The position numbers and the translations under genes are program-made. Positions 22,671 through 62,890 of a stretch of 64,000 nucleotides of DNA are shown here, in pieces (position 1 is the first letter of the stretch; the number at the start of each line of letters is the position of its first letter). The notes beneath the pieces are model-generated. The model had not been told where the DNA came from and searched no databases. It was given only the letters and a program-made list of their open reading frames with translations. This DNA comes from Tillus elongatus (Eukaryota > Arthropoda > Insecta > Coleoptera > Cleridae). The stretch lies in contig OZ023265.1 in assembly GCA_964006375.1 (NCBI GenBank), forward strand, positions 13,317,993 to 13,381,992, in the 5' to 3' direction.

Positions 22671-23561
22671 AAAGAAAATTTTAATCACCAACGACTTATG
22701 GGCCAGCCTGTAATTGTAGATATATTTTTTTAAGACACCAAAGATACCCTATAATTAATGTATACTTTTTTTATCGCATCTTGCATAATAACGGATATAT
22801 TGCGCTTTAATTTTTTTTTCACGAAAATTCAAAAAAAATTATACCATTAACAGATAAACTGTATAGCCAACACTACTGCCAAAGTATCAGAGAAAGGGTC
22901 TATTTGAAGTGAATTTTCTGGGAATATTTTGGTAAAATGAGGGACAATGGCGATTGAAACTAAGACTTCAGGCTTTGTAAAATATTCCTCTTAAGACATT
23001 TTCCTTCCATAGCTCACATTAGTTTCAGGTTCATTGCCTAAATATTACCAATTTTGACGTTTTAAATCGCGACTTTGACATTTTGAGGAAAACCCAAGTT
23101 TATTTTTCTTCAAATGCCTGTAACTTTTTTGTCCTTCAACCTACAGAGCTAAATTTTGGTAGGTACCTTACCTATAATGATATAAACCAGCGTACCAAAT
23201 TTGCTTGCCCTTACTTTGCTAATTCCGGAGATATGACAGCAAAAACTGTGCGGATTCACAAAAGTACTTCTACTACAGCTATAAAAACAATTATCTAATG
23301 ATTCAGATTATCCGCCTTTTAATAGAGTTAGAAGATCTAGGAGCTTGTTAGTCATTTCGAGCCGTATTTTTACCGCGCAAATGCGTAGTAATGTACGACT
23401 ACCAGAATTATCAATTTCGAAAGAAAACAGTTTTCTGGGAAAACCTCTGCGGATTTTCCTGGCTAACGAACTTATCCAAGCCACTTGCGAAAGGAAGGTA
23501 CTCACCAAGTTTTATCAAAATCGGTCCTTTATTTTTTTAGGTGTGACACATAAATAAATAA

Positions 23562-23656
<95 letters not shown>

Positions 23657-23752
23657 AAGGGTTAAGGGCAAAGCCACAAGGAGACAACCGCATACGCGTG
23701 TTTCAAGCTTATTAGCCATCATCAGTACGGCTTTGCCCTTAACCCTTCTCCT

Positions 23753-23839
<87 letters not shown>

Positions 23840-23930
23840 ATACAAAGTATGAAACCGACCTCGGATTAGGGTCCTTAATAGCTCGTCATTAGTGAATTTT
23901 TTTAAAGGAAATTCACTAAAAATAAGTTTT
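22671..23930 (+). repeat. Modular AT-rich repeat: mid + B + (TA)n + A, with an insert in the (TA)n
   Basis: Starts at ACCAACGACTTATGGGCC, followed by the mid module (CAGAGAAAGGGTCTATTTGA, GTTTCAGGTTCATTGCCTAA) and B (CTAACGAACTTATCCAAGCC). (TA)n spans 23567-23657 and 23756-23837, and A (GACCTCGGATTAGGGTCC, CATTAGTGAATTTTT) follows to 23930. The 98-bp insert between the two (TA)n parts is listed separately. Confidence 0.8.
23658..23755 (-). mobile_element. Short inverted element with hammerhead-like core, inside (TA)n
   Basis: AAGGGTTAAGGGCAAAGCC at the left is inverted as GGCTTTGCCCTTAACCCTT at the right, with ACAAGGAGA and CTCCTTGTG also paired. Read on the minus strand the interior has CTGATGA, a short hairpin and GAAACACGCGT. 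This order occurs in Penelope-like retroelement terminal repeats, which are known to carry hammerhead ribozymes. Non-coding; possibly a minimal non-autonomous element. Confidence 0.5.
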
Positions 23931-24148
23931 TGTCCGAAAGAAATTTGTATCTCCGAAACGAATCAAATTATTTTTATTAAATTTGGTGCGCATTTTGATT
24001 TTATCAAGGCTTTATTTTCTATGTACCACACAGAAGATTCTAGTTGTATGGAAAATTGACTTAAAATTTAAAAGATTTGTACGAAAAGACGCTAACATAA
24101 TGCAGTCGCTGCGTCCAGATTGTTTTAACCCAATATTTTCATTTGGCA

Positions 24149-24789
<641 letters not shown>

Positions 24790-24824
24790 TATAAAATGCT
24801 AGAAAATCCATCAAGCCGTCAGTT
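24790..24824 (+). promoter_or_regulatory. Candidate core promoter (TATA box plus initiator)
   Basis: TATAAAA at 24790-24796 and TCAGTT at 24819-24824, an arthropod-style initiator. The initiator A (24821) is 31 bases from the first T of the TATA box, the canonical distance. A second TCAGTTCAG is at 24845-24860. It precedes an ATG in AAAATGA context (24955) and a phase-matched splice donor (24987). The motif spacing is seen; the link to the gene is inferred. Confidence 0.5.
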
Positions 24825-24954
24825 GCAACTTGTTTGTGAAAGTGTTCAGTTCAGTATCCCGCTATATTACCGTATTTTATTGACTTTTGTGACAGTGGTC
24901 AGTGCTTTTTTTAAATTTTTTACGTTATTTTTGGACAAAATTGCTCATTTAAAA

Positions 24955-50129
<25,175 letters not shown>

Positions 50130-50640
50130 AGCCCTTAGGAACTCCTCCCTCTGGTGATAGGCATTGGAAATATGTATAATAACAGGGTACCCCGCATATA
50201 TTTTTCAACACACAGGAAATTTGGTGTGATAGAAGCTCAATCGTAGACGCTAAATGTCTGAGATATATCCCATCTAATTTAACGAAGAACCGTTAACGAG
50301 ACATTGTCAAACACTAAGAGCATGGACTAATGATGGCAACACTCCTCTGCAAAGCACAAGGTGAAAATGGGAGTATATATAGCAAAGCAGCCCCACCGCA
50401 TGCATAAGTGTATAAGTTACCAGTATCAAAAGCTGGAACACACAAATTACATAATCCAAAAGATGATTCAGCTAATAATACAGGAAGAGGTAAAAACAAG
50501 GACATTAAATGTATTGAAGAATATAAAGATTTAAAGAAGTGGACTGAGTTGTGAGGCAACTCAATTGTATATATGTAAATATTGTACATATGTTTGTGGA
50601 TGTGTGTGTGTGTGCGCGTGTGAGGGTATTTTCGTGTAAT
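50130..50640 (+). other. 3' UTR candidate of the PDE12-like gene
   Basis: No AATAAA is present. An ATTAAA variant lies at 50504-50509 and a GT-rich stretch at 50595-50625, which would suit a polyadenylation region. No gene or shared repeat is seen. Confidence 0.35.
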
Positions 50641-50725
50641 TAGGTTTATTTAGGTTTATTTAGGTTTATTTAGCTTTATTTAGGTTTATCTAGCTTTATT
50701 TAGGTTTATTTAGGCTTCTTTCGGT
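50638..50725. repeat. 10-bp tandem repeat TAGGTTTATT, about eight copies
   Basis: Units TAGGTTTATT with occasional TAGCTTTATT variants. It contains TAGG but is not the insect telomere repeat. Confidence 0.9.
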
Positions 50726-51649
50726 TTGTAAATATATGCATGGTTTTTCACGAAACTGGTTTATCAGACGTTGGGTTGAGGACGGTTGCCCACTAAAAAT
50801 CAGCGCCCCTGATATTTAAAACTCCACTTATACGATTTCATTTCATGAAAGTGGTGCACTAAACGGTCTAAAGTAAATTTTCTAACTATTTTAGACTGCA
50901 TTATCATATATACTATGTCGAGCAACCTAAAAATTAAAAAAACCGTAAATAGAACCGCTGTATATTTTTGTATTTTAAAATGCTACGCGGTATATTGGGG
51001 GATTTTCATCAGCCTGATTATACGTAGACGAACGATTTTGAGGTATTGATTTAAAAAAATGCACTGCCTTATCCAAAATTTTGTAGCTAAAGGATTGATT
51101 TTTACAGGATAACTAGTGGAGCCCTTGAGCTTTACACACACACTTATGATGTTATATAACTTTAGACAGAAAATAACATTGTTACTGCTAATTAATTTTT
51201 CAACTAGTTGTGTTTCTGGCCTTGCTGTATACCAGGAGTTAATGAATACGTGTTACAAATTTGTAGTGCCTGCAGGAATTGCAAAAATAGACCGAAAATT
51301 TTCCCTGTGTCGTTGGAGCTGTAGTTTTAGAGATACAGAGTGGTAAAATGTATTTTTTTAGATATATAATAATTGGCTGATCGGAATAACTAGACACTTT
51401 TTACAATAATTGTGCTAATTGAGTACATGATTTGTTACTTACAATGAAAATCATTCAATCTAATGCCGGAAATCTGAGTATGAGGCTACCCCTTTTTAAA
51501 TAATTTCTATGCTACTGACTTAAAGGCAAATGTGACATTTTTTGTAGATACCTCGTATTGTTTTGGGAGGAAAAGTGATATTTGGTTTTCGTCGTGGGAC
51601 CCGCGGTCTCCAAGATATTTCGCATTGTAAAAACCCAAGTTCAAATTTA

Positions 51650-53220
<1,571 letters not shown>

Positions 53221-53253
53221 ACTTTTTTTATCTTGAGACAGACAAGATACACC

Positions 53254-54376
53254 ATGAATCAGCATACCCTTCGTAATTACGCTAACATGGTTTTAATTTA
53301 TGGCCAAGTTCGTTGCAATGGCAGTGCTGCTCATCGATCTACATGCAACGATTTCTAGGTCGGCCAACCCCATCTCTTAAACTGTTCGGAAGGGTTTTTC
53401 AGAGATTACAGGATACATATCCTTTTAAAATAAATCGATTAACTGTGGAGTTCCAAGAAATCGTCTAAGTTTAAGGTTTGAAGAACAGTTCCTTTATAAG
53501 ATAAAACAAAATCCAACCGTTAGCACATTTCATTGGTGGAAACCACGGAAGTGTTCGGCAAGTTTTGTGTGAGCAACAGCTTCACACTTGTCATGTGCAG
53601 AGGGCTCCAGAATTAACCTCAGTCGATTTCCCACCACGAATAGACTTTTCTCGTTTATATGTTCAAGATTGTCAATTCCAAGCACAATGTTCACTGGTTG
53701 TGCTCTTTACTTTCGAAGCATCCTTTACAAGCGAAGGCATTTTTTATTCCCGCAATAGCCATGTATGGGCCAGAAGACAATCCGCACGCCATTCACTCAA
53801 CTAAATTTCAGCACAAGTTCAGTGTTTACGTGTGGGCTGGTATTATCGTCGGTTACTTAATTGGTCCGTACCTTTTCCCAAATCGTCTAACTGGTCCTGT
53901 TTATTAGGCATTCTTGGAATAAGTATTGCTAGAATCGTTGGAGGAAGTATCATTGGGAATTTGCTAAGAGATGTGGCTGCAGCCTGGTGGTGCACCAGCC
54001 CAGTTTTCGCTTGATGTCCTAAACTACCCCAACCAAGTAGCATGATGGTGCACCCGCCAACTTTTCGCTTGATTTTCGAAACTACCTAAACTAAAACTAA
54101 ACTACCTAAAACAACAGATTGGCCGAGGGGGACTAGTTGCGTGGCCGCGACGCTCTCCGGACTTAACAGCACTATACTTTTTTATGAGGTCATATTAGGA
54201 ATCTTGCTTATGAAACAGGTGTTGAATCTGAAGCAGATTTGGTAGCACATATTTTAGCTGCAGCGCAAGAGATCCAAACAACACCTGGTATTTCCAACAG
54301 TCTACGTAAATGTTATTCGAAGGTGGAATGCTTATCTTGGTGATGGTGGTTGTTATTTTCAACATTTCTTGTAGCG
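53254..54376 (+). pseudogene. Mariner-type transposase of L1 (inactive)
   Basis: N-terminal helix-turn-helix-like start NQHTLRNYANMVLIYGQV, then RQVLCEQQLHTCHVQRAPEL and the core. The first catalytic Asp is changed (VLFTFEASFTSEG instead of FTDEA). YVWAGIIVGYLIGPYLFPNR follows. The second catalytic Asp is lost (LQPGGAPAQFS instead of HDGAP.H). The SPDLTALYF box and a GDGGCYFQHFL-like end follow. Frameshifts and stops occur throughout. A ~50-bp local duplication (GGTGCACC..CCAGTTTTCGCTTGAT) lies at 53988-54085. Confidence 0.8.
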
Positions 54377-54518
54377 TTTTAAAAATTATTGTCCTCATTA
54401 TTTGTTGGGTAACACGAAGAAAACGTAAGATGACTTTTCTTCCCAAAACAATACAAGGTATCTACCAAAAATGTCACATTTACCTTTAAGTCAGTGACAT
54501 ACAAATGATTAAAAAGTC

Positions 54519-54985
54519 GCAAGGACGCAGCAAGTGCGATAGTGACTTTTCATAAAAATGCTTTTAATAGCAAATATGTCTATTTAATGCAAGCAGACAT
54601 CAATTTGGTTACCGGTATAACCTATATAGTGGAAACGATGTACCATATTTTATGAAAATAACCTTATTGTTTGAAAATGTACACAGATTTTACGAAAATA
54701 AACCTAAAATGTTTATGAAAAAACTAGTTTCCTAGCCAATGAGGTTAATAGCAAATTGGGTTATTGAAATTTGAAGTCATTGATGAAAATTTGCTACCAA
54801 AACGCACTTACTGCGTCTACATTTTTTTTCTGACAAATATTTCGATTAAAAATGCAAAAATGCAATAATATAAGGGCGGTTCGAAAAAAAATGTAGGTAT
54901 CACCAACGACTTATGGGCCACCTGTGATTGTCAAAATAATTTTAGAAGATGCATCGACATCCTATAATTAACGTATTTGGTCAGA
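54519..54985 (+). repeat. MITE module M5 plus start of mid
   Basis: AAGGACGCAGCAAGTGCGAT to AACGCACTTACTGCGTC (54519-54818), followed by ACCAACGACTTATGGGCCAC and the first part of mid. It interrupts the right arm of L1. Confidence 0.8.
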
Positions 54986-54989
54986 TCAG

Positions 54990-55365
54990 GTCAGGTCTGC
55001 TTGGTAGGGTGTTTTAAGCGACAAGAAATAAGTTGTCCCTTCAACCCCTATACAAGCTGGGGGACCTGGAGCAAATAGACGTGCTGGAGGGGGAAGAACA
55101 TTATTAAGAGAAAATGTTGATGCAAAATGTACGAAGGCTGCTTATAGAAGTCAAACAAAGTTTTTTTATCGATGTTCCTTCTTTATTTCCTTCCACCCAA
55201 CACCTCCGTTTGCAGCGGGTGCCGCCACTTTTTTTTTTGGGAGGGGGGGGTGATTTCCACAGAGTTTTTCTTCTCGCTTACACATACTGGAGTGGTTTTA
55301 AACATTTATTTGAAAACAATTTTCGAAAATCCGGTTGGCTTGTAATATGCAGTATTACGAAATAA
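54990..55365. other. Unassigned GC-richer insert in L1 right arm
   Basis: Contains TCAGATCAGGTCAGGTCTGC and a G-run (GGGAGGGGGGGG at ~55242). No frame or family is recognised. Confidence 0.35.
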
Positions 55366-55620
55366 TTTTTAATTAGGAGTGTCAAATCACGTGCTTCAAT
55401 TAACACAACTTCTAGTTATTCCGATCAGTCAATTTTTAAATATTCAAAAAAATATTAAAATTTTCAAACGACTTGTAACATCCTGTATCTCGAAAACAAA
55501 AGCTCCAACATCACATGCCTATAAAAAAATTTCGTCTATTTTTGCATTTCCTACATGTCATAAATTTATAACACGTATTCATTATGATCCTGTTACAAAC
55601 CATTGCTTCAAATAATTTAA

Positions 55621-56620
55621 ATGATTGATTTATTTTCATACCAAAAATCACAAGGTACTGTGATGAATCTCTCAAGGTTAACGGTTACTATAATCTATTA
55701 GGTTTTAAGCACACGCGCTTGTCTCCAAGAATTGTTCGATTAATGACGTAGGTAGTCAACTTGCCGACTTTCTGGTTGAGTGGATTATTAGCAAATTATC
55801 TGGACAATTACAAGAGATTCATAATGAAACATGCTGAATTGTCGTTGAGCTAGCAGCACGTATTGTCACACGTGTGTTCCATGTGCACAAGGGCTTTAAA
55901 AAACACCGAAACACGTTCACTGTTTCAACTTGTGGTACTTACTAACTAGTTTACTATACAGTGTGTCCCAAACTGGATGGGAATGTATTGATATCTCCGT
56001 TATTATTAGAGATAGGGAGACAGTTCAATTAGCAATATTTTGTAGAATTTCATGCTCGTTTCAAATATGACTTGTATTTTGCCCTGCCTCTTTTCGGTTT
56101 TGAGTTATTTTGAAAAAAGAAACAAAAATTGTTGATTTATTTTTTCTTCAATATCTAAGTAGGCGTTGATCTGACATGTCTAAGACTTGCACATTATCAG
56201 GACACTTTTTACAGAACAATATATTTGTGCTATTCTCAACTTTGGATTGTCATTTGTTTTTGAGCCACAGGTATCAACGTTTGTTTTTATTATGGCAGCC
56301 ATATTGAATTTTTTGTTCATGTGATAGCTTGTTAAAAGAGGTTTCCACTGATGTACAACATGCTTGAGATCTTGTAATTGCACTGACAATTTTGAGAAAA
56401 GCCGTTTTGAGGATAGTAGGCTATGAAATCCAATACCAGAAAACAAATGACAAAAAAAAGTGTTCAAAAAGCAGAAGGCCATCGAGTCTAACAATAGACT
56501 TCTACTTTTAACATAATTTTCCGTAATGATTCACGATAAAAAAATAGGAACTTTGAGCACACCAATGAATCGGCCCATTATTACAAATGTTATTTTACAT
56601 TAAAACATTATCCTAAAAAA
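55621..56620. other. Intergenic stretch with a mariner-type end
   Basis: At 55963 ATACAGTGTGTCCCAAACTG is a mariner-like terminal repeat start, followed by ~500 bp of non-coding leader-like sequence. No transposase follows before the next repeat. 55621-55960 holds nothing recognised. Confidence 0.4.
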
Positions 56621-56623
56621 ACT

Positions 56624-57985
<1,362 letters not shown>

Positions 57986-58627
57986 AAATGGTTATAATTT
58001 AATTGAATAGGTAAACCTAGTAAATAACTTAATTTACTAACAGAACTCAATAAAAAGCAGATTAATGATTTACGAAGACGCCTTTAAAATTTGTTTGATT
58101 TTCAAACGTAAGTCAACTGAAAAACAACAGAAGAAAGGTTGCTATGGATATAGCACTATCGCGACGTTTAAGAATACTACAATTCTTAATTATCTGAACA
58201 ATTTGAGGTGTATTTAACAGGTTGTTTAAAATTTTGTACTAAATAGTTTGTTTCCTGTTTATTTTAAATATTATTGAACAATATGTTCAGTAATGAAGAA
58301 TATTTTGACATGTTGGAATTGAGATACCAAACTCCATTTGGCTGTTCCACCCTATAGATTGACAATTACGGGAGTTATTTGACAGCGTATAATCGCTTGT
58401 CTATATCACCTGATACATCGTGTGATTGGAAGTAAAGTAGACAGTAAACGCGGATATAATAAAACCGCTGATTTATTTAAGTTTAGTTGTTGCTTGCTTA
58501 TATCGCAATGTGGACCAAAACATAATAAAAAAAGTTCCTATACCTTAATATCCGATCGTCTTTTATTTTCGAGTTGAAGGCTCTTGAAGTTTTTTTCTAA
58601 ATTGAAAGGGCTTTTTTTTAAATATAC
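57986..58627. other. Non-coding stretch
   Basis: No gene. The segment 58385-58530 (TCTATATCACCTGATACAT) is a diverged direct repeat of 63270-63400 (TCTATATCACCCGATACATT). Confidence 0.4.
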
Positions 58628-58984
58628 AGGTGTCTGTAATTTATGCGTCAAGACTTAAGGATATAATTCCTCACAATATATTAGGGCCACAAAGTCCTAT
58701 AACAATTTTTCGAAACTCAATATTAACGGAGATACACGTATCAAAAACATTTTTTCTAGTTTTTCTCGGATAAATTTCTTCTTAGTGTTTTGATTTTTTT
58801 CAAATCTTCCACATGTCTTACTAGTGCCCTTGTAGATCTTTGCTTCAAATATGATGCAAATACTCCAGAGTCAAAGGGCCTAACCGGACCTTAACTATGG
58901 CCCACGATTTTTTTATTTTCACCAAGGTCAATTTAAACAGCACCATGTTAAAGAGCATCAAACATTATTCAAAAATTATTTCTG

Positions 58985-59305
58985 AACGTCATAACGTCTG
59001 GGTTTGACATGGTTACAGGAAAAATTAAAGGCTTTATACTACCAGACAGACTGATTTATTCTCAAAACCCTACGCGTTTCAACACATTAACGTGCCATCT
59101 TCAGGGGTTTAGACAAAATTCCTGTTTCAATTACAGAAAGATGCTGTATGAAAAATTTCCAAGGTTTGGCTTTTCATCTATTGTCCTCAGTATACCAAAC
59201 GGAAACTGCGAAAACCAGGACAGCATGAACATCACCAGACTTAAGAAAACCAGAGGATGAATGAAAAAGACGCTTGTTTTTTAGTCGAATTTCTTAACAA
59301 AGTAT
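58985..59305. mobile_element. Unclassified insert in the L2 left arm
   Basis: Absent from the right arm at the corresponding site. It contains ACGCGTTTCAACACATTAAC and GTGCCATCTTCAGG, the style of Penelope-like terminal sequence. No clear ends. Confidence 0.4.
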
Positions 59306-59499
59306 ATCTTGTTGCGATATGATAAAATGAACCGATTCTGAAAAAAACGACTTCAAACATTTTCATGATTTAACGCTGCTTTAAATTGATTTTCACAGTC
59401 TCAACTCAATACAAAATGTATTCACTAACTACATTATTAAGTAACATTTTTGTTAATCACTACAGAGTGCATAATGTGTTAAATGTGGATTTCGTCCAT

Positions 59500-60923
59500 A
59501 CCCTTAAAATAAGTTCTGAAAATGTTCTCCTTCCATTTCGACACATAAATTCATTCTTGTTAGAAAGTTGCGATGAACCCTGAAGAATATGCCCTCTTTT
59601 GCTCTTATTATTGCGAAACGGTAAAAAAAATTCGTTGCCTTAGCTCTTCCGCGTTATTCGCATGCATTCTGTTTACCACTGACTTAACATAGCCCCAAAG
59701 GAAAAAAGTCGATCGGGATCAAGTCGGGCTATCCGGCAGCCCAATCTATGAATCCACCGCGCCCTCTCCACCTCTCAGGGAAAATTTCATTGAGGTACTC
59801 GCTCACCGCTAAACTGTAATGAGGCGGTGCGCCGTCATGCAGTCCTACTCCAGTGGGAACGTTTTCCAACAAAACGGGCAGATCACTCTGTAAAAAGTGT
59901 AGGTAAGTCTAACCATCAAGTCTTTGTGGGAAGAAATGTGGCCCAACTAGATGATCTCCGACAATGCCGGCATATACATTTACAAAAAATTTATTCTGTA
60001 GCTCACGTTTCACCGCTAAATGAGGATAATGTTATCATGGAGATTTAGTACACAATCATGCCCAAATCCAGCTTTATCCGTGCAAATAATGGAATTGATG
60101 AAATTTCTGTTGCCATCATGGAGAGTCATAATTGTCCTGCAAAAATTCTATCGTGGAAGCGGATCTGCAGGGAGTAGGGCTTGAACCTTTTGATAGTGGA
60201 CTAGATGTAGGAGTTGTTCGTGCAAGATTTCATGGACTCAGCTTTTGGGAATATTTTCCTGTGATGCCATTAAACTGACGCTTTTATCAGGATTATTATC
60301 AACCGCAGTCAAAACACGAACTTCAGCCCCAGGAGACATTAAATCGCATGGTCTTAAAAGAGCCAAACTCACTTAATCTGCAGGGAGTAGGGCTTAAACC
60401 TTTTGATAGTGAACTGGATGTAGGAGTTGTTCGTGCAAGATTTCATGGACTCAGCTTTTAGGAATATTTTCCTGTGATGCAATTAAACTGACACTTTTAT
60501 CAGGATTATTATCAACCGCAGCCAAAACACGAACTTCAGCCCCAGGAGACATAAAATCGCATGGTCTTACAAGAGCCAAACACACTTAATCTGCAGGGAG
60601 TAGGGCTTGAACCTTTTGATAGTGAACTGTAGGAGTTGTTCGTGCAAGATTTCATGGACTCAGCTTTTAGGAATATTTTCCTGTGATGCAATTAAATTGA
60701 CACTTTTATCAGGATTATTATCAACCGCAGCCAAAACACGAACTTCAGCCCCAGGAGACATTAAATCGCATGGTCTTAAAAGAGCCAAACTCACTTCATC
60801 CCTAATGGATAGTACTGAAGAACTGGGATTGTGGAATCCTATTTGGCAACGCATCTCGGTACAAACGGCTTGCTCGTTTCCTGCAGCTAAGCCATAATAA
60901 TAATGCACGTCGCGCAATATCAT
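59500..60923 (-). pseudogene. Mariner-type transposase of L2, with triplicated segment
   Basis: Starts MILRDVHYYYGLAAGNEQAV at 60923. Next comes the DNA-binding region (DEVSLALLRPCDLMSPGAEV, RVLAAVDNNPDKSVNLIASQ, VHEILHEQLL), which is repeated by the 213-bp triplication. The catalytic core follows: IICTDKAGF (first Asp, ~60085), a VYAGIVGDHLVGPHFFP-type segment, and GLHDGAPPHYSLAVSEYLNE (second Asp, ~59845). PDLIPIDFFLWGYVKS (third position, ~59720) comes next. Several stops and frameshifts, including stops before PDL and after the core. It retains all three acidic positions but cannot be translated whole. Confidence 0.8.
60164..60800 (-). repeat. 213-bp tandem repeat, three copies, inside the transposase
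   Basis: Copies begin TCTGCAGGGAGTAGGGCTT at 60164, 60377 and 60590: two exact spacings of 213 bp, i.e. 71 codons. The copies differ by only a few bases; the third lacks 4 bp (GATG) and runs into unduplicated transposase sequence at ~60795. Confidence 0.9.
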
Positions 60924-61316
60924 TCAAATATTGATAATAATAGTAATTATTTTTATTTATTTTATTAGTTTCAATCACGACACTTGTTACACACAAATGA
61001 TCACAACAGAATGATTCACATGAACAGTATCTGTCAAAAGTTGCTAAGGCAACTTCAAGCTTTTGTTTTCAAAGCATCCTTTGTAAATCTCACAAATCAG
61101 TTTAGCGCAGCGTTATATCATGAAAATGTTTGAAGCCGTTTTTCTCAGAATCGGTTCATTTTATCGTATCGCAACAAGTTATACTTTTTGAATAATTTTT
61201 GATGCTCTTTAACATGATCTTCTCTAAATTCCTTAACTGGTGAAAACAAAAAATGTCGTGAGCCCTAGACCGAAGGTTAAGGTCAGGTTGGGCTATTGGC
61301 ACTGGAGTATTTGCAT

Positions 61317-61544
61317 CATAAGTACAATTTGGCGAACCCAATTCATCACAATACAGTTTTCTGACCCGACGATCGTTTCGCTAACAGTGTTAGGGTAATC
61401 AAGGGGATGAGTAAACTAAGTGTTTGTTTAGTTTACTCATCCACTTGATGACGCTAACTTTGTCAGCGAAACGATCGTCGGGTCAGAAAACTGTATTGTG
61501 ATGAGCTGGGTTCTCCAAATTGTACTTATCAGTGCTCATCACAG
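61317..61544. mobile_element. Foldback element F2 (hammerhead-like core)
   Basis: Arms AAGTACAATTTGGCGAACCC / GGGTTCTCCAAATTGTACTT, then ATCACAATACAGTTTTCTGA / TCAGAAAACTGTATTGTGAT, then CCCGACGATCGTTTCGCTAAC / GTCAGCGAAACGATCGTCGGG. The loop region itself contains the dyad AGTAAACTAA...TTAGTTTACT. Inserted in the L2 right arm. Right-arm core: TTGATGA-C-GCTAACTTTGTCAGC-GAA-ACGATCGT-C. Confidence 0.7.
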
Positions 61545-61805
61545 GTTCCAATCTTCACTCATATTTGCATCATATTTGGAACATTCATCTACAAGGGCAC
61601 TAGGAGTAGGTGCATGTGGAACATTTGAAAAAATCAAATCACTAATAAAAAAACTTTAAAAAATATTTTTTTTGACACCTGTATCTCTGTTAATATTGAG
61701 TTTTCGAATATTTTATGGGACTTTGTGGCACTAATTTCTTGTAAGGAATCACCCCCTGAAGTCTTGACGCATAATTTCCGGACACCCTGTATAATTAAAC
61801 AACAT

Positions 61806-62890
61806 TTAAAAAAAAATGCAAGGTACAGCTCTACAGAAGGTTTCGAATTGATGATCTTGTTCTTGAATACACATTTCCAATCTTTGTGTTAATGAGTGAC
61901 AGCATTTTTTAAATATATTCGGATTATTACGAAATCGATCAGCAGACTCCACAATTCTGTTCCATAATTGCCCTTCGCTATTCATTTCTACGGCATACAC
62001 TTCATTTTTGATAAACCCTAAAAATGAAAAATCGAGGGGATTCAAATCGGGACTGCGAGCTGGCCATGGTATAGGTTCATCACGCCCAATCCACCTATTT
62101 TCAAATCTTCTTTGCAAAAGTGCCCTTGCTCTTTGAGGAAGGTGAGCTGTCGCACTGTCATGCATGTATTACATTTTTCTAATATCCAGTTGGAGATCTT
62201 CTAATAAAGTGCTTAGTTCACTTTCCAAAAATACTTCGACACGATTTGCCTGCCAATCGACTTGGCAATCAAAATGGACTAACTGAATAATTGTCGGTTA
62301 AACTTATCCATGCATTAATAGAAAACTCATATTGGTGATTCCGTGTTGCTGTATGATAAGGGTTTTCATCGCTCCAATAATGCATGTTATTTTTGTTGAA
62401 AACACCATCGGGTCTAAAACTAGCTTCATCGGTAAACATAATTAATGACAGAAAATCTTGCCCCTGATCTTGCAACCACTCGCTATATTGTACACGCGGT
62501 AAAAACACTGTTCCAATAGGCGTTGAATTTTTGGGAGTGAAATGACTGAACAAGTTATTATTCGAGGACTTGCCTTACTGACTCACGGATAACAATCGGT
62601 ACAGCAACACTTATTGTTGGGGTGCTTATTCTCTGATTATTGTTTACTATTTTCAATACAGCTTCTTCGTTTCCAACAGTACGAGTTTTGGGGGCCCCAG
62701 TATCAACTTTTGCTTGTTTAAAGCAGTCATCTTTTCCCAAACGTCTATGCACGTCAATAAATGTTCTAACATTAGGAACTTGTCGTAATGGATATCTCTC
62801 TCGATAGATACGTTGAGCTTAGGACAATTTTGGTCGAGATTTGCCGTAACACATAATCATGTCCCTGCGTTCTGCAAAATTTTTGATAGC
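61806..62890 (-). pseudogene. Mariner-type transposase (broken), adjacent to L2
   Basis: On the minus strand: FAERRDMIMCYGKSRPKLS near the start (62885), RIYRERYPLRQVPNVRTFID and HRRLGKDDCFKQAK (DNA-binding). LIMFTDEASFRPDGVF follows (first Asp kept, ~62440). MHDSATAHLPQRARALLQRR carries the second Asp (62165), then WPARSPDLNPLDFSFLG (third). It ends near EQDHQFETF at 61846. Frameshifts split it into three frames. An end-like ACAGTGTGTCAC lies reversed at 63080-63091 on the 5' side. Confidence 0.85.

Larger units (their letters stand above)
58628..61795 (-). mobile_element. Mariner-type transposon with very long terminal inverted repeats (L2)
   Basis: The left end ACAGGTGTCTGTAATTTATG and the reverse complement of the right end ACAGGGTGTCCGGAAATTAT start arms that stay alignable for ~450 bp. 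The arms include ATGCGTCAAGACTT, CTCAATATTAAC, GTTAAAGAGCATCAAA and GATAAAATGAACCGATTCTG. The left arm is enlarged by a ~320-bp insert (58985-59305) and the right arm by foldback element F2. The transposase lies between on the minus strand. Confidence 0.8.

Noticed and set aside
50638..50725. Interstitial telomere (TTAGG)n
   Set aside because: The period is 10 bp (TAGGTTTATT), not 5 bp.
59827..60048. Plus-strand 73-codon frame as a gene
   Set aside because: It is antisense to the transposase core of L2 (HDGAPPH region).
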